64,000 bases of DNA from an uncultured Polaribacter sp. (lineage in GTDB: Bacteria > Bacteroidota > Bacteroidia > Flavobacteriales > Flavobacteriaceae), in assembly GCF_947501385.1 (NCBI RefSeq), contig NZ_CANMVP010000021.1:1-64000 (forward strand), read 5' to 3'. The notes beneath the pieces were generated by a model, which had not been told where the DNA came from, made no database searches, and saw only the letters and a program-made list of their open reading frames with translations. Position 1 is the stretch's first letter; each line of letters opens with the position of its first letter. Positions 46,697 to 57,401 of the stretch are shown one piece after another. Position numbers and translations under genes: made by a program.

Positions 46697-46719
46697 ATTT
46701 GTTTTGCGCTGTTTTTTTT
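46688..46719 (+). terminator. Leader attenuator of the S10 operon
   Basis: CAGCGC (46688-46693) and GCGCTG (46706-46711) pair around a 12-base loop, followed by eight T (46712-46719). It sits between the S10 promoter and rplC, so it must be read through or regulated for the 27-gene cluster to be expressed. Confidence 0.75.
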
Positions 46720-46819
46720 AGCAGAAACTCAAAAGATAACAATGAAACAATGGTTTCAAAAAAATAAATATTAATATAGACGCGCTGGATAAACATCTAT
46801 CGTCTTAAATTTTAACTAA

Positions 46820-47437
46820 ATGTCTGGGTTAATAGGAAGAAAGATTGGAATGACCAGCTTATTTGATGAAAACGGGAAGAACATTCCTTGTACAGTAATC
46901 GAAGCAGGTCCTTGCGTTGTTACCCAAGTCAGAACCGAAGAGGTTGACGGCTACAATGCGTTGCAACTTGGTTTCGATGACAAAAAGGCGAAAAGTTCTA
47001 ACAAATCGTTAGATGGTCACTTTAAAAAAGCTGGCACAATCGCTAAGAAAAAAGTCGTTGAATTTCAAGGGTTTGAAGAGGAGTATAAATTAGGAGATGC
47101 TATTACCGTAGAGCACTTTACTGAAGGAGAATTTGTTGATGTATCAGGTGTATCTAAAGGTAAAGGTTTTCAGGGTGTTGTAAAGCGTCATGGATTTGCT
47201 GGTGTAGGTCAAGCTACGCACGGTCAACATAACCGTTTAAGAGCTCCTGGTTCAATTGGTGCTGCATCGTATCCTGCAAGAGTATTCAAAGGAATGCGTA
47301 TGGCAGGAAGAATGGGTGGAGATAAAGTGAAAGTACAAAACTTAAGAGTATTAAAAGTAGTTGCTGAAAAGAACTTACTTGTTGTTAAAGGAGCAGTTCC
47401 TGGACACAAAAATGCTTTTGTAACTATTCAGAAATAA
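46820..47437 (+). CDS. rplC: 50S ribosomal protein L3
   Basis: 205 residues; one of two proteins that nucleate 23S rRNA folding, reaching towards the peptidyl transferase centre. [18 protein letters not shown] opens the protein; [18 protein letters not shown] is the conserved loop. First gene of the S10 transcript. Its stop overlaps the rplD start by one base (TAATG). Confidence 0.98.
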   Translation: MSGLIGRKIGMTSLFDENGKNIPCTVIEAGPCVVTQVRTEEVDGYNALQLGFDDKKAKSSNKSLDGHFKKAGTIAKKKVVEFQGFEEEYKLGDAITVEHFTEGEFVDVSGVSKGKGFQGVVKRHGFAGVGQATHGQHNRLRAPGSIGAASYPARVFKGMRMAGRMGGDKVKVQNLRVLKVVAEKNLLVVKGAVPGHKNAFVTIQK

Positions 47438-48066
47438 TGAAAGTAGCAGTTTTAGATATTACAGGAAAAGATACAGGTAGAAAAGTTGAACTTTCTAAAG
47501 ATGTATTCGGTATAGAACCTAATGATCACGCTATTTATTTAGATGTTAAGCAGTATTTGGCAAATCAACGTCAAGGAACGCATAAAGCTAAAGAAAGAGC
47601 TGAAATTACAGGATCTACAAGGAAAATAAAAAAACAAAAAGGAACTGGTACTGCAAGAGCAGGTTCTATCAAGTCTGGTGTTTTTAGAGGTGGAGGACGT
47701 ATGTTCGGACCAAGACCAAGAGATTATTCTTTTAAATTGAATAAAAACTTAAAGCGTTTGGCGCGTAAGTCTGCTTTAAGTATTCAAGCAAATGATAAAA
47801 ATTTAGTAGTTGTTGAAGATTTCAATTTTGAAACTCCAAAGACTAAAAACTTTATCGACGTATTAAAAGCGTTTGATGTAGATACTAAAAAATCATTGTT
47901 TGTATTAAGTAGTGAAAATACGAATGTGTATTTGTCATCACGTAATTTAAAGAAATCTAAAGTGATCAAGGCTTCAGAATTAAATACTTATGGTGTGTTA
48001 AACGCTAATAAGATTATAATTACTGAGGGGTCTTTAGAAGATATAAACACAAATTTAAGCAAATAG
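47437..48066 (+). CDS. rplD: 50S ribosomal protein L4
   Basis: 209 residues. Lines the exit tunnel; in E. coli L4 represses its own operon through the leader, and the leader at 46596-46819 is the obvious place for similar control here. [27 protein letters not shown] is the conserved loop. The start overlaps the rplC stop by one base. Confidence 0.98.
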   Translation: MKVAVLDITGKDTGRKVELSKDVFGIEPNDHAIYLDVKQYLANQRQGTHKAKERAEITGSTRKIKKQKGTGTARAGSIKSGVFRGGGRMFGPRPRDYSFKLNKNLKRLARKSALSIQANDKNLVVVEDFNFETPKTKNFIDVLKAFDVDTKKSLFVLSSENTNVYLSSRNLKKSKVIKASELNTYGVLNANKIIITEGSLEDINTNLSK

Positions 48067-48075
48067 GGATTCAAA

Positions 48076-48366
48076 ATGAGTATTTTAATAAAACCTATTA
48101 TTACGGAAAAAGCGACAAGCGATAGCGAATTATTTAATCGTTATACATTTGTTGTAGATAAAAAAGCGAATAAGTTAGAAATCAAAGATGCTGTTGAAAC
48201 AGCTTACGGAGTTTCTATCTCTAGTGTGAAAACTTTAAACTACCCAATTCAAAGAAATACAAAGTTTACTAAAAAAGGTTTGGTAACTGGTATTAAGAGT
48301 GGGTACAAAAAAGCAATTGTACAAGTAGCAGAAGGAGAAAGTATTGATTTTTATAACAATCTTTAA
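48076..48366 (+). CDS. rplW: 50S ribosomal protein L23
   Basis: 96 residues; tunnel-exit protein that docks trigger factor and SRP. ILIKPIITEKATSDSE and YTFVVDKKANKLEIKDAVE are typical. Nine bases after rplD. Confidence 0.97.
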   Translation: MSILIKPIITEKATSDSELFNRYTFVVDKKANKLEIKDAVETAYGVSISSVKTLNYPIQRNTKFTKKGLVTGIKSGYKKAIVQVAEGESIDFYNNL

Positions 48367-48375
48367 GAGAAGAAC

Positions 48376-49200
48376 ATGTCAGTTAGAAAATTAAAACCAA
48401 TAACACCAGGTCAGCGTTTTAGAGTTGTAAATGGGTTCGACACCATAACAACTGATAAGCCGGAGAAAAGTTTACTTGCTCCGAAAAAACGATCTGGAGG
48501 TCGAAACAATCAGGGAAGAATGACCACACGTAACATTGGTGGTGGTCATAAACAAAAATACCGTATTATCGATTTTAAAAGAGATAAGCAAGGTATTCCT
48601 GCAACAGTAAAAACTATAGAGTACGATCCAAATCGTACGGCATTTATTGCTTTACTAAGTTATGCTGATGGTGAAAAACGTTATGTGATTGCACAAAACG
48701 GTTTAAAAGTAGGTCAATCTATAATTTCAGGTAACGAAGCAACTCCAGAAATTGGAAACGCAATGACGTTAAGTGAAATTCCTTTAGGAACTACAATTTC
48801 TTGTATAGAATTACGTCCAGGTCAAGGTGCTGTTATGGCGCGTTCTGCTGGTTCTTTTGCTCAGTTAATGGCAAGAGACGGTAAATATGCAACGGTAAAG
48901 TTACCTTCTGGTGAAACAAGATTAATCTTGTTAACTTGTATGGCTACTATTGGAGTTGTATCTAATTCAGATCACCAATTACTAGTTTCTGGTAAAGCTG
49001 GTAGATCTAGATGGTTAGGTAGAAGACCAAGAGTAAATGCTGTTAGAATGAATCCTGTAGATCACCCAATGGGTGGTGGTGAAGGACGTGCTTCTGGAGG
49101 TCATCCAAGATCTAGAAACGGTATTCCTGCTAAAGGTTACAAGACAAGGTCTAAGACTAAAGCTAGTAATAAGTATATTTTAGAACGTAGAAAGAAATAA
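48376..49200 (+). CDS. rplB: 50S ribosomal protein L2
   Basis: 274 residues; contacts the peptidyl transferase region and is needed for subunit association. Contains [14 protein letters not shown] and [19 protein letters not shown], with the histidine thought important for activity. Nine bases after rplW. Confidence 0.98.
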   Translation: MSVRKLKPITPGQRFRVVNGFDTITTDKPEKSLLAPKKRSGGRNNQGRMTTRNIGGGHKQKYRIIDFKRDKQGIPATVKTIEYDPNRTAFIALLSYADGEKRYVIAQNGLKVGQSIISGNEATPEIGNAMTLSEIPLGTTISCIELRPGQGAVMARSAGSFAQLMARDGKYATVKLPSGETRLILLTCMATIGVVSNSDHQLLVSGKAGRSRWLGRRPRVNAVRMNPVDHPMGGGEGRASGGHPRSRNGIPAKGYKTRSKTKASNKYILERRKK

Positions 49201-49206
49201 TAAGTT

Positions 49207-49485
49207 ATGGCAAGATCATTAAAAAAAGGACCTTACGTTCACTATAAATTAGAGAAAAAAGTGTTAGCTAATGTAGAAGCTGGTAACAAAACAGTAATCA
49301 AAACTTGGTCTAGAGCAAGTATGATTACACCAGATTTTGTAGGACAAACAATTGCTGTTCATAATGGCCGTCAGTTTGTACCAGTATATGTTACAGAAAA
49401 CATGGTAGGGCACAAATTAGGCGAATTTTCACCAACGCGTTCTTTTAGAGGACATGCTGGTGCGAAAAATAAAGGTAAAAAATAG
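49207..49485 (+). CDS. rpsS: 30S ribosomal protein S19
   Basis: 92 residues; head protein paired with S13. [19 protein letters not shown] and [23 protein letters not shown] are diagnostic. Six bases after rplB. Confidence 0.98.
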   Translation: MARSLKKGPYVHYKLEKKVLANVEAGNKTVIKTWSRASMITPDFVGQTIAVHNGRQFVPVYVTENMVGHKLGEFSPTRSFRGHAGAKNKGKK

Positions 49486-49491
49486 TAGGAA

Positions 49492-49896
49492 ATGGGAGTT
49501 CGTAAAAAAAATATGGCAGATCAGTTAAAAGAAGCTAGAAAGCACCGTGCTTTTGCTAAGCTTACTAACTGTCCTACGTCACCAAGAAAAATGCGTTTAG
49601 TAGCGGATCAAGTAAGAGGAGTGGAAGTTGAAAAAGCTTTACAAATCTTAAAATTCAGTCCTAAAGAAGCATCTATCAACTTAGAAAAATTGTTATTGTC
49701 TGCAATTGCAAACTGGCAAGCTAAGAATGAAGATGCAAGTATAGAAGATGCTGGGTTATTTGTAAAAACTATTTATGTAGATAGCGCAGGAATGTTAAAA
49801 AGATTAAGACCAGCTCCACAAGGTCGTGCTCATAGAATTCGCAAGCGTTCTAATCACGTTACTTTAGAGTTAGGTAGTAAAAATTTAAGTAATTAA
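49492..49896 (+). CDS. rplV: 50S ribosomal protein L22
   Basis: 134 residues; its beta-hairpin lines the exit tunnel ([22 protein letters not shown]). The first ATG at 49492 is retained; a second in-frame ATG ([10 protein letters not shown]) follows seven codons later and could be the true start, since homologues often begin near there. Confidence 0.96.
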   Translation: MGVRKKNMADQLKEARKHRAFAKLTNCPTSPRKMRLVADQVRGVEVEKALQILKFSPKEASINLEKLLLSAIANWQAKNEDASIEDAGLFVKTIYVDSAGMLKRLRPAPQGRAHRIRKRSNHVTLELGSKNLSN

Positions 49897-49907
49897 TCAA
49901 AGTAGAA

Positions 49908-50636
49908 ATGGGACAAAAAACTAATCCAATAGGAAATCGTTTAGGGATCATCAGAGGTTGGGAATCTAACTGGTACGGTGGTAATGACTACGGAGATAAA
50001 ATTGCTGAAGATTATAAGATAAGAGAGTATATTCATGCTCGTTTATCTAAGGCAAGTGTTTCTCGTGTAATTATAGAGCGTACTTTAAAACTTGTAACCG
50101 TTACTATCACCACTGCACGTCCAGGTATCATTATTGGTAAAGGAGGTCAAGAGGTAGACAAGTTAAAAGAAGAGCTTAAAAAAATTACAGGAAAAGAAGT
50201 TCAAATTAATATTTTTGAAATCAAACGTCCAGAATTGGATGCTAGATTGGTAGCAACCAGTGTTGCACGTCAAATTGAAAATAGAATTTCTTACAAGAGA
50301 GCTATTAAAATGGCTATTCAAGCTACCATGCGTATGAATGCTGAAGGAATTAAAATTCAGATTTCAGGTCGTTTAAACGGCGCAGAAATGGCACGTTCAG
50401 AGCATTTTAAAGATGGTAGAATTCCGTTATCTACTTTTAGAGCAGATATCGATTATGCACTTGTTGAAGCGCACACTACTTATGGAAGATTAGGTATTAA
50501 AGTGTGGATTATGAAAGGTGAGGTATATGGTAAAAGAGAATTATCGCCATTAGTTGGTTTGTCTAAAAAACAATCTGGTGGTAATAAAGGTGGTGGAGAT
50601 AGAGGAAAAAGACCGCAACCTCGTAGAAGAAAATAA
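49908..50636 (+). CDS. rpsC: 30S ribosomal protein S3
   Basis: 242 residues with N-terminal KH domain ([20 protein letters not shown]) and helicase-related C-domain ([12 protein letters not shown]). Basic glycine-rich tail ([19 protein letters not shown]). Part of the mRNA entry site. Confidence 0.98.
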   Translation: MGQKTNPIGNRLGIIRGWESNWYGGNDYGDKIAEDYKIREYIHARLSKASVSRVIIERTLKLVTVTITTARPGIIIGKGGQEVDKLKEELKKITGKEVQINIFEIKRPELDARLVATSVARQIENRISYKRAIKMAIQATMRMNAEGIKIQISGRLNGAEMARSEHFKDGRIPLSTFRADIDYALVEAHTTYGRLGIKVWIMKGEVYGKRELSPLVGLSKKQSGGNKGGGDRGKRPQPRRRK

Positions 50637-50658
50637 TTTTTAAAATTAGAAATTAAAA

Positions 50659-51090
50659 ATGTTACAGCCAAAAAGAGTAAAATACCGTAAGGTACAGAAG
50701 GCGAAAGGAAATATGACAGGTATTTCTGGTAGAGGAAATCAACTTTCTAATGGAATGTTTGGTATTAAATCTATAGATCAAAACTTGTTAACTTCTCGTC
50801 AAATTGAAGCAGCTCGTATCGCGGCAACTCGTCATATGAAAAGAGAAGGTCAGTTGTGGATTAAAATATTTCCAGACAAGCCTATTACCAAAAAACCTTT
50901 AGAGGTTCGTATGGGTAAAGGTAAAGGAGCACCAGATCATTTTGTTGCAGTTATTAAGCCAGGTAGAATTTTGTTTGAAGTTGGTGGAGTGCCAATGAAT
51001 GTTGCAAAAGAAGCTTTACGTTTAGCAGCTCAAAAACTTCCCGTAAGAACGAAGTTTGTAGTAGCAAGAGATTTTGATATTAACGCTTAA
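50659..51090 (+). CDS. rplP: 50S ribosomal protein L16
   Basis: 143 residues; contacts the A-site tRNA elbow. [17 protein letters not shown] and [29 protein letters not shown] are typical. Confidence 0.98.
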   Translation: MLQPKRVKYRKVQKAKGNMTGISGRGNQLSNGMFGIKSIDQNLLTSRQIEAARIAATRHMKREGQLWIKIFPDKPITKKPLEVRMGKGKGAPDHFVAVIKPGRILFEVGGVPMNVAKEALRLAAQKLPVRTKFVVARDFDINA

Positions 51091-51101
51091 TTCTAAATAG
51101 A

Positions 51102-51293
51102 ATGAAACAATCAGAAATAAAAGAATTATCTATAGCAGATCTTAATGAGAAGCATGGAGCGTTGCAAAAAAATTATACCGATCTTAAGATGGCGCATGCA
51201 ATAACTCCTTTGGAGAATCCATTGCAGTTGAGAAGCTTAAGAAGAACTGTAGCAAGAATTGCAACAGAATTAACAAAAAGAGAATTACAATAA
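51102..51293 (+). CDS. rpmC: 50S ribosomal protein L29
   Basis: 63 residues, two helices, at the tunnel exit beside L23. MKQSEIKELSIADLNEK and LRSLRRTVARIATELTKRE match the family. Confidence 0.95.
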   Translation: MKQSEIKELSIADLNEKHGALQKNYTDLKMAHAITPLENPLQLRSLRRTVARIATELTKRELQ

Positions 51294-51313
51294 TTCTATA
51301 GTCAGTTTTAAAG

Positions 51314-51571
51314 ATGGAAAAAAGAAATCTTAGAAAAGAGAGAATTGGTGTTGTTTCTAGTAACAAAATGGAAAAATCTATTGTTGTTGCAGAAACTAAA
51401 AGAGTAAAGCACCCAATGTACGGAAAGTTCGTATTAAAGACTAAGAAGTACGTTGCACACGACGAAAAGAATGATTGCAACGAAGGAGATACCGTTAGGA
51501 TCATGGAAACAAGACCTATGAGTAAATCTAAACGTTGGAGATTAGTAGAAATCCTAGAAAGAGCTAAATAA
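51314..51571 (+). CDS. rpsQ: 30S ribosomal protein S17
   Basis: 85 residues, OB-fold primary 16S binder. [19 protein letters not shown] and [18 protein letters not shown] are diagnostic. Its stop is one base before the rplN start. Confidence 0.97.
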   Translation: MEKRNLRKERIGVVSSNKMEKSIVVAETKRVKHPMYGKFVLKTKKYVAHDEKNDCNEGDTVRIMETRPMSKSKRWRLVEILERAK

Positions 51572-51572
51572 T

Positions 51573-51941
51573 ATGTTACAGACAGAATCAAGATTAAAAG
51601 TAGCAGATAATACTGGAGCCAAAGAAGTTTTAGTAATTAGAGTTTTAGGAGGAACTAGAAAACGTTATGCAAGTATTGGAGACAAAATTGTTGTAACGGT
51701 AAAATCTGCAACTCCTAACGGATCGGTAAAGAAAGGTCAAGTATCTAGAGCCGTTGTTGTAAGAACTAAGAAAGAAGTTAGACGTAAAGATGGGTCTTAC
51801 ATCAGATTTGATGATAATGCTTGTGTGCTTTTAAATCCTACAGAGGAAATGAGGGGAACACGTGTATTTGGTCCTGTTGCTCGTGAACTTCGTGAGAAAC
51901 AATTCATGAAAATAGTATCATTAGCACCTGAAGTGCTTTAA
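51573..51941 (+). CDS. rplN: 50S ribosomal protein L14
   Basis: 122 residues; forms an intersubunit bridge. [19 protein letters not shown] and the C-terminal [28 protein letters not shown] are standard. Confidence 0.98.
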   Translation: MLQTESRLKVADNTGAKEVLVIRVLGGTRKRYASIGDKIVVTVKSATPNGSVKKGQVSRAVVVRTKKEVRRKDGSYIRFDDNACVLLNPTEEMRGTRVFGPVARELREKQFMKIVSLAPEVL

Positions 51942-51952
51942 ATTATCATAAA

Positions 51953-52255
51953 ATGAAGAAGTTTAAAATAAAATCAGGAGATACTGTAAAAGTAATTGCA
52001 GGAGATCATAAAGGATCTGAAGGTAAAGTTTTACAAATCATCAAAGATAAAGACAGAGTATTAGTAGAAGGTGTAAACTTAGTTTCTAAGCACACCAAGC
52101 CAAGTGCTCAAAGTCCTCAAGGTGGTATTGTAAAGAAAGAAGCATCTCTTCACATCTCTAACGTAATGTTATTAGAAGAAGGGGTAGCTGTAAGAGTAGG
52201 TTATCAAGTTGATGGAGCATCTAAAACGAAGATCTCTAAAAAAACTAAAAAATAA
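51953..52255 (+). CDS. rplX: 50S ribosomal protein L24
   Basis: 100 residues with a KOW motif ([23 protein letters not shown]). Early assembly protein. Confidence 0.97.
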   Translation: MKKFKIKSGDTVKVIAGDHKGSEGKVLQIIKDKDRVLVEGVNLVSKHTKPSAQSPQGGIVKKEASLHISNVMLLEEGVAVRVGYQVDGASKTKISKKTKK

Positions 52256-52263
52256 GAATAATC

Positions 52264-52815
52264 ATGAGTTACGTACCAAGATTAAAATCAGAATACAAAG
52301 AAAGAGTCGTAAAGGCGCTTACTGAAGAATTCAGTTATAAGAATGTAATGCAAGTGCCTAAATTAGAAAAGATTGTTGTTTCTAAAGGTGTTGGTGCTGC
52401 AATTGCAGATAAGAAGTTAATAGATTATGCTTTAGAAGAGTTGACTAAAATTACGGGTCAAAAGGCAATTTCTACAATGTCTAAGAAAGATGTTGCATCA
52501 TTTAAATTACGTAAGGGAATGCCAATTGGTGTAAAGGTTACGTTAAGAGGTGATAAAATGTACGAATTTTTAGACAGATTAGTTACTGCTTCATTGCCTC
52601 GTGTTAGAGACTTTAACGGTATAAAAGCTAACGGATTTGATGGTAGAGGTAATTACAATTTAGGAATTACTGAACAAATCATTTACCCAGAAATAAATAT
52701 TGATCAAGTGAAAAAAATCAATGGAATGGATATTACTTTTGTAACATCTGCAGACACTGATAAAGAAGCAAAATCATTATTAGGAGAATTAGGTTTACCA
52801 TTCAAAAAAAATTAA
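52264..52815 (+). CDS. rplE: 50S ribosomal protein L5
   Basis: 183 residues; binds 5S rRNA and the P-site t[39 protein letters not shown] and [10 protein letters not shown] identify it. Confidence 0.98.
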   Translation: MSYVPRLKSEYKERVVKALTEEFSYKNVMQVPKLEKIVVSKGVGAAIADKKLIDYALEELTKITGQKAISTMSKKDVASFKLRKGMPIGVKVTLRGDKMYEFLDRLVTASLPRVRDFNGIKANGFDGRGNYNLGITEQIIYPEINIDQVKKINGMDITFVTSADTDKEAKSLLGELGLPFKKN

Positions 52816-52818
52816 GAA

Positions 52819-53088
52819 ATGGCTAAAGAATCAATGAAAGCGCGTGAGCGCAAAAGAGAACGTACGGTTGCAAAATATGCTGAAAAGAGAAAAGCTTTAA
52901 AAGAAGCTGGAGACTATGAAGGTTTGCAGAAATTACCAAAGAATGCATCACCGGTTAGATTGCACAATAGATGTAAATTAACAGGGCGTCCAAAAGGATA
53001 TATGCGTCAGTTTGGTTTGTCTCGTGTAACGTTTCGTGAAATGGCAAATCAAGGCTTGATACCAGGTGTTAGAAAAGCAAGTTGGTAG
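52819..53088 (+). CDS. rpsN: 30S ribosomal protein S14 (zinc-free type)
   Basis: 89 residues, the long form. It has only one cysteine ([20 protein letters not shown]), so it lacks the CxxC pairs of the zinc-binding short form. Three bases after rplE. A terminator/promoter overlap follows it. Confidence 0.97.
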   Translation: MAKESMKARERKRERTVAKYAEKRKALKEAGDYEGLQKLPKNASPVRLHNRCKLTGRPKGYMRQFGLSRVTFREMANQGLIPGVRKASW

Positions 53089-53104
53089 AAATTTGAAATA
53101 AAAC

Positions 53105-53134
53105 TTAAATATAAAAATAGAATGTGTATCTTTG
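53105..53134 (+). promoter_or_regulatory. Internal promoter upstream of rpsH
   Basis: TTA at 53105-53107 in the -33 position, 19 bases, then TATCTTTG at 53127-53134, a perfect -7 box. The start would be near 53140, giving a leader of about 110 bases. The -33 differs from TTG by one base. Confidence 0.65.
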
Positions 53135-53150
53135 CACGCTCTATTTTTTT
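53113..53150 (+). terminator. Terminator-like hairpin overlapping the rpsH promoter
   Basis: AAAAATAGA pairs with TCTATTTTT, and GTG with CAC further in; the eight-base loop is exactly the -7 box TATCTTTG. The second arm ends in seven T. It would end the rplC-rpsN transcript, wholly or partly, while a new one begins. Confidence 0.65.
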
Positions 53151-53249
53151 AAGTATAAGAGTATTAACTGATTATAGGTTCGGATATCACAGAGCAATCT
53201 GTAGGTACAATAGAGGTGTTTGAAAACCGTAATCGCAATATAAATAAAT

Positions 53250-53648
53250 ATGTATACAGATCCAATCGCGGATTTTCTTACCAGAGTAAGAAATGCCATC
53301 GCAGCAGGACACAGAGTAGTGGAAATTCCGGCTTCAAACTTGAAGAAGGAAATGACTAAAATTTTGTTTGATCAAGGATTTATTTTAAGTTACCAGTTCA
53401 ATGACGATAAAGTTCAAGGAACTATTAAGATAGCTTTAAAATATGACAAGGAAACAAAAGAGTCAGTAATTAGAAAAATTCAACGAATTAGTACACCAGG
53501 TTTACGCAAGTATGTTGGGTCTACAGAGATGCCAAGAGTATTAAACGGTCTTGGAATTGCTATTGTTTCTACATCTAAAGGTGTAATGACAAATAAAAAA
53601 GCACGTCAAGATAATGTTGGAGGAGAAGTTTTATGTTACGTTTATTAA
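53250..53648 (+). CDS. rpsH: 30S ribosomal protein S8
   Basis: 132 residues; central 16S binder and, in E. coli, repressor of the spc operon. [21 protein letters not shown] and C-terminal [22 protein letters not shown] are standard. First gene after the internal promoter. Confidence 0.98.
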   Translation: MYTDPIADFLTRVRNAIAAGHRVVEIPASNLKKEMTKILFDQGFILSYQFNDDKVQGTIKIALKYDKETKESVIRKIQRISTPGLRKYVGSTEMPRVLNGLGIAIVSTSKGVMTNKKARQDNVGGEVLCYVY

Positions 53649-53658
53649 TCTATAAGAA

Positions 53659-54204
53659 ATGAGTAGAATAGGAAAAAATCCCGTTAGCATTTCACAAGGT
53701 GTAGATGTAAACATAAAAGACAATGTGGTAACCGTAAAAGGAAAATTGGGTGAGTTAACTCAAACTATTTCAAACGGAATTACAGTAAAGATTGAAGATG
53801 GTATTATCACTTTAGATAGAGCATCCGAAAGTAAAGACCATAAAGCACAACATGGTTTAATGAGAGCTTTGATCAATAACATGATTGAAGGTGTAAGTAA
53901 AGGTTGGACTAAGGAATTAGAATTGGTTGGTGTAGGTTATAGAGCCTCAAACCAAGGACAAAAATTAGATTTAGCTTTAGGTTTCTCTCATAATATTGTT
54001 TTAGAATTAGCTCCAGAAGTAAAAATTGAAACAGTATCTGAGAAAGGGAAAAACCCGATCATTAAATTATCTTCTTTTGACAAACAATTAGTGGGTCAAA
54101 TTGCTGCAAAGATTCGTTCTTTCAGAGCTCCAGAACCTTACAAAGGTAAAGGTGTTAAGTTTGTTGGTGAAATATTAAGAAGAAAAGCAGGTAAATCTGC
54201 ATAA
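53659..54204 (+). CDS. rplF: 50S ribosomal protein L6
   Basis: 181 residues; two related domains near the factor-binding site. MSRIGKNPVSISQGV and FRAPEPYKGKGVKFVGEILRRKAGKSA are typical. 96 AT-rich bases separate it from rplR. Confidence 0.97.
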   Translation: MSRIGKNPVSISQGVDVNIKDNVVTVKGKLGELTQTISNGITVKIEDGIITLDRASESKDHKAQHGLMRALINNMIEGVSKGWTKELELVGVGYRASNQGQKLDLALGFSHNIVLELAPEVKIETVSEKGKNPIIKLSSFDKQLVGQIAAKIRSFRAPEPYKGKGVKFVGEILRRKAGKSA

Positions 54205-54300
54205 AAAAAATATACGATTTAAGATGTTAGAAGTGCAAAGTCTTTTCAACAAGAATTTTAAATCTACTATTTTATATCTAAATATTTAAATATAGAAAAT

Positions 54301-54651
54301 ATGGCATTATCAAAGCTACAAAGAAGAGCTAGAATAAAGCGTAGAATCAGAAAGATTATTTCTGGTACTGCTACAAAACCAAGATTATCGGTTTATAGAA
54401 GTAATAAAGAAATTTACGCGCAACTAGTTGATGATGTAAACGGAGTAACATTAGCTTCCGTTTCATCTAGAGATAAAGAAATAAAAGCAGGTTCTAAAGT
54501 AGAAGCAGCTACAGCAGTTGGAAAAGCAATTGCAGAAAAAGGTGTTAAAGCGGGTATAGAAACAGTTGCTTTCGATAGAAATGGTTATTTATACCATGGT
54601 AGAGTTAAAGTATTAGCAGAAGCTGCAAGAGAAGCTGGTTTAAAATTTTAA
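54301..54651 (+). CDS. rplR: 50S ribosomal protein L18
   Basis: 116 residues; brings 5S rRNA to the large subunit. [34 protein letters not shown] and [24 protein letters not shown] identify it. Confidence 0.97.
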   Translation: MALSKLQRRARIKRRIRKIISGTATKPRLSVYRSNKEIYAQLVDDVNGVTLASVSSRDKEIKAGSKVEAATAVGKAIAEKGVKAGIETVAFDRNGYLYHGRVKVLAEAAREAGLKF

Positions 54652-54657
54652 GAAATT

Positions 54658-55179
54658 ATGCAAGGTTATAAAAACGTAGAAAGAGTGAAGCCAAGCGGCT
54701 TAGAACTTGTAGATAAATTAGTTGGTGTACAACGTGTTACTAAAGTTACAAAAGGTGGTAGAGCATTCGGTTTCTCTGCAATTGTTGTTGTAGGAGATGG
54801 TAACGGTGTTGTTGGACATGGATTGGGGAAGTCGAAAGATGTTTCTTCAGCAATAGCAAAAGCTGTTGAAGATGCAAAAAAGAATTTAGTAAGAATACCA
54901 ATTTTGGAAGGTACTTTACCTCATGAGCAAAAAGGTAAATTTGGTGGCGCAAAAGTGTTTATCAAACCTGCTTCTCCTGGTACAGGGGTTATTGCTGGTG
55001 GTGCAGTTCGTGCAGTATTAGAATCAGTTGGGATACATGATGTATTATCAAAATCTCAAGGTTCTTCTAACCCTCACAACGCGGTAAAAGCAACTTTTAA
55101 TGCATTGTTACAATTGCGTAGTGCAGTTGCAGTTGCAAAACAAAGAGGTATATCTTTAGAAAAAGTATTTAACGGATAA
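54658..55179 (+). CDS. rpsE: 30S ribosomal protein S5
   Basis: 173 residues; near the decoding site and mRNA entry. [31 protein letters not shown] and the C-domain [29 protein letters not shown] are conserved. Six bases after rplR. Confidence 0.98.
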   Translation: MQGYKNVERVKPSGLELVDKLVGVQRVTKVTKGGRAFGFSAIVVVGDGNGVVGHGLGKSKDVSSAIAKAVEDAKKNLVRIPILEGTLPHEQKGKFGGAKVFIKPASPGTGVIAGGAVRAVLESVGIHDVLSKSQGSSNPHNAVKATFNALLQLRSAVAVAKQRGISLEKVFNG

Positions 55180-55190
55180 ATCTAAGAACG

Positions 55191-55373
55191 ATGGCAAGAA
55201 TTAAAGTTACACAAGTAAAAAGTCAAATCGGGCGTCTTCAGAATCAAAAGAGAACTTTAGAGGCATTAGGTTTACGTAAAATGCACCAAACTGTAGAACA
55301 CGAGGCAACTCCTACAATTATTGGTATGGTAAATACAGTTAAACACTTAGTTTCTTTCGAAGAAATTAAATAA
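55191..55373 (+). CDS. rpmD: 50S ribosomal protein L30
   Basis: 60 residues. KVTQVKSQIGRLQNQKRTLEALGLRK is the family signature. Between rpsE and rplO as usual. Confidence 0.96.
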   Translation: MARIKVTQVKSQIGRLQNQKRTLEALGLRKMHQTVEHEATPTIIGMVNTVKHLVSFEEIK

Positions 55374-55386
55374 GATATTTAGAAAA

Positions 55387-55836
55387 ATGAGTTTACATAA
55401 TTTAACACCAGCAGAAGGTTCCATTAAAAAAGGAAAAAGAATTGCAAGAGGTGAAGGATCTGGAAAAGGTGGGACCGCTACAAGAGGTCACAACGGACAG
55501 AAATCTCGTTCTGGTTATTCTAAAAAGATTGGTTTTGAAGGAGGGCAAATGCCACTTCAAAGACGTGTACCTAAATTTGGTTTCACCAACATAAACCGTA
55601 AGGAATATCAAGGTATCAATTTAGAGAAGTTACAGTCTTTAGTAGATAGCGGAAAAATAACAGATACAGTTAATTTAGACATTTTAATTACAAATAGGTT
55701 GGCACGTAAAAACGACCTAATTAAAATCTTAGGAAACGGAGAATTAAAAGCTAAATTAAACATCACTGTACATAAATTTACTGCAACTGCAAAAGCGGCT
55801 ATTGAAGCTGCCGGAGGAGAAGTAGTTACTTTATAA
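55387..55836 (+). CDS. rplO: 50S ribosomal protein L15
   Basis: 149 residues. Glycine-rich N-terminal extension that threads into 23S rRNA (RGEGSGKGGTATRGHNGQKSRSG) and C-terminal VTVHKFTATAKAAIEAAGGE-like domain. 11 bases before secY. Confidence 0.97.
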   Translation: MSLHNLTPAEGSIKKGKRIARGEGSGKGGTATRGHNGQKSRSGYSKKIGFEGGQMPLQRRVPKFGFTNINRKEYQGINLEKLQSLVDSGKITDTVNLDILITNRLARKNDLIKILGNGELKAKLNITVHKFTATAKAAIEAAGGEVVTL

Positions 55837-55847
55837 GAAACGTAAAT

Positions 55848-57170
55848 ATGAATTTTATTAATACGCTAAAAGACATTTTTAAGATTGAAGAATTAAAGAA
55901 CAAAATTCTTCTTACAATCGGTTTAATTGCTGTGTATCGTTTTATGGCTGCTGTTCCATTACCTGGAATAGATCCATTACAACTTTCAGCATTAAAAGAA
56001 AGTACTTCAGGAGGTCTTTTAGGATTATTGAATGCATTTACGGGAGGGGCATTTGCTAGAGCGTCAGTAATGGCACTTGGTATTATGCCATATATTTCTG
56101 CATCTATTGTAGTTCAGTTAATGGGAATTGCGGTTCCTTATTTACAGAAGTTACAAAAAGATGGAGAAAGTGGACGTAAAAAAATTACGCAAATAACAAG
56201 ATGGTTAACAATAGCAATTACATTGGTGCAAGCACCAACATATATTACAGCTATTAAAACTCAATTTGGTTTAGGTCCTGAAGCTTTTTTAGTTCCAGGC
56301 TTAACTTTTTGGATTTCATCTATTATCATTTTAACTGCGGGTACAATATTTGCAATGTGGTTAGGTGAGCGTATTACAGACAAAGGAGTTGGTAATGGAA
56401 TATCCTTATTAATTACTGTGGGTATTATCGCAAACTTTCCAGCTGCATTTTTACAAGAATTTGTTGCAAAAACAACAAATGCTGGTGCAGGAGGAATTAT
56501 GATGATTTTAATTGAAATAATCGTTTGGTTTGTAGTAATTTTATTAACTGTACTACTGGTAACCGCCGTTCGTAAGATCGCCGTACAATATGCTAGAAGA
56601 ACAGTGGCAGGAAACATACAAAATGTTGCCGGCTCAAGAGATTATATTCCTTTGAAGTTAAATGCTGCAGGTGTAATGCCTATTATCTTTGCTCAAGCAA
56701 TTATGTTTTTACCAGTTGCTTTGGCTCAAAGATTTCCAGCAATTGCAAGTTTGCAAGACATGAACGGTTTATGGTACAATGTTATTTTTGCATTGTTAAT
56801 TATCATTTTTAGTTTTTTCTATACAGCAATTACAATTCCAACGAATAAAATGGCTGAAGATTTAAAACGAAGTGGTGGTTTTATACCGGGAATAAGACCT
56901 GGTAAAGACACAGCAGACAGATTAGATAGCGTATTGTCTAGAATCACGTTCCCAGGATCGTTGTTTTTAGCAGCCTTATCTATCTTACCAGCAATTGTAG
57001 TTCAATTTGGAGTACAACAAAGTTGGGCAATGTTTTACGGTGGTACATCATTAATCATTATGGTAGGTGTAGCAATTGACACTATACAACAAATTAACTC
57101 GTACTTATTAAACAGTCATTATGATGGTTTAATGAAAGCGGGAAATAGCAATAGAAAATCGATTAAATAA
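55848..57170 (+). CDS. secY: Protein translocase channel subunit SecY
   Basis: 440 residues, ten membrane helices, forming the SecYEG pore through the inner membrane. [11 protein letters not shown] in helix 1, [18 protein letters not shown] (plug region and helix 2), [12 protein letters not shown], and the C-terminal cytoplasmic loops with [13 protein letters not shown] (SecA and ribosome contact). It supplies the Sec route needed by all signal-peptide proteins here. Its stop lies one base before infA; adk and map, often found here in other phyla, are absent. Confidence 0.98.
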   Translation: MNFINTLKDIFKIEELKNKILLTIGLIAVYRFMAAVPLPGIDPLQLSALKESTSGGLLGLLNAFTGGAFARASVMALGIMPYISASIVVQLMGIAVPYLQKLQKDGESGRKKITQITRWLTIAITLVQAPTYITAIKTQFGLGPEAFLVPGLTFWISSIIILTAGTIFAMWLGERITDKGVGNGISLLITVGIIANFPAAFLQEFVAKTTNAGAGGIMMILIEIIVWFVVILLTVLLVTAVRKIAVQYARRTVAGNIQNVAGSRDYIPLKLNAAGVMPIIFAQAIMFLPVALAQRFPAIASLQDMNGLWYNVIFALLIIIFSFFYTAITIPTNKMAEDLKRSGGFIPGIRPGKDTADRLDSVLSRITFPGSLFLAALSILPAIVVQFGVQQSWAMFYGGTSLIIMVGVAIDTIQQINSYLLNSHYDGLMKAGNSNRKSIK

Positions 57171-57171
57171 T

Positions 57172-57387
57172 ATGGCTAAGCAATCAGCAATTCAACAAGA
57201 CGGAACAATTACAGAAGCATTATCAAATGCCATGTTTCGTGTAGAATTAGAAAATGGGCATATTGTAACGGCTCACATTTCTGGTAAAATGCGTATGCAT
57301 TATATTAAGTTATTACCTGGAGATAAGGTAAAACTAGAAATGAGTCCATACGATTTATCAAAAGCAAGAATTACTTACAGATACTAA
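57172..57387 (+). CDS. infA: Translation initiation factor IF-1
   Basis: 71 residues, OB fold; blocks the A site during initiation. [58 protein letters not shown] sequence is canonical. One base after secY. Confidence 0.98.
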   Translation: MAKQSAIQQDGTITEALSNAMFRVELENGHIVTAHISGKMRMHYIKLLPGDKVKLEMSPYDLSKARITYRY

Positions 57388-57401
57388 AAAAAACAGAACA
57401 G

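Noticed and set aside
49492..49512. Later ATG as the rplV start
   Set aside because: It gives a more usual N-terminus, but the first ATG has good spacing to rpsS and cannot be excluded; I kept the longer form and noted the doubt.
56261..56617. A 118-codon minus-strand frame inside secY
   Set aside because: It is fully antisense to a highly conserved membrane gene and has no independent signals, so it is a codon-bias shadow.
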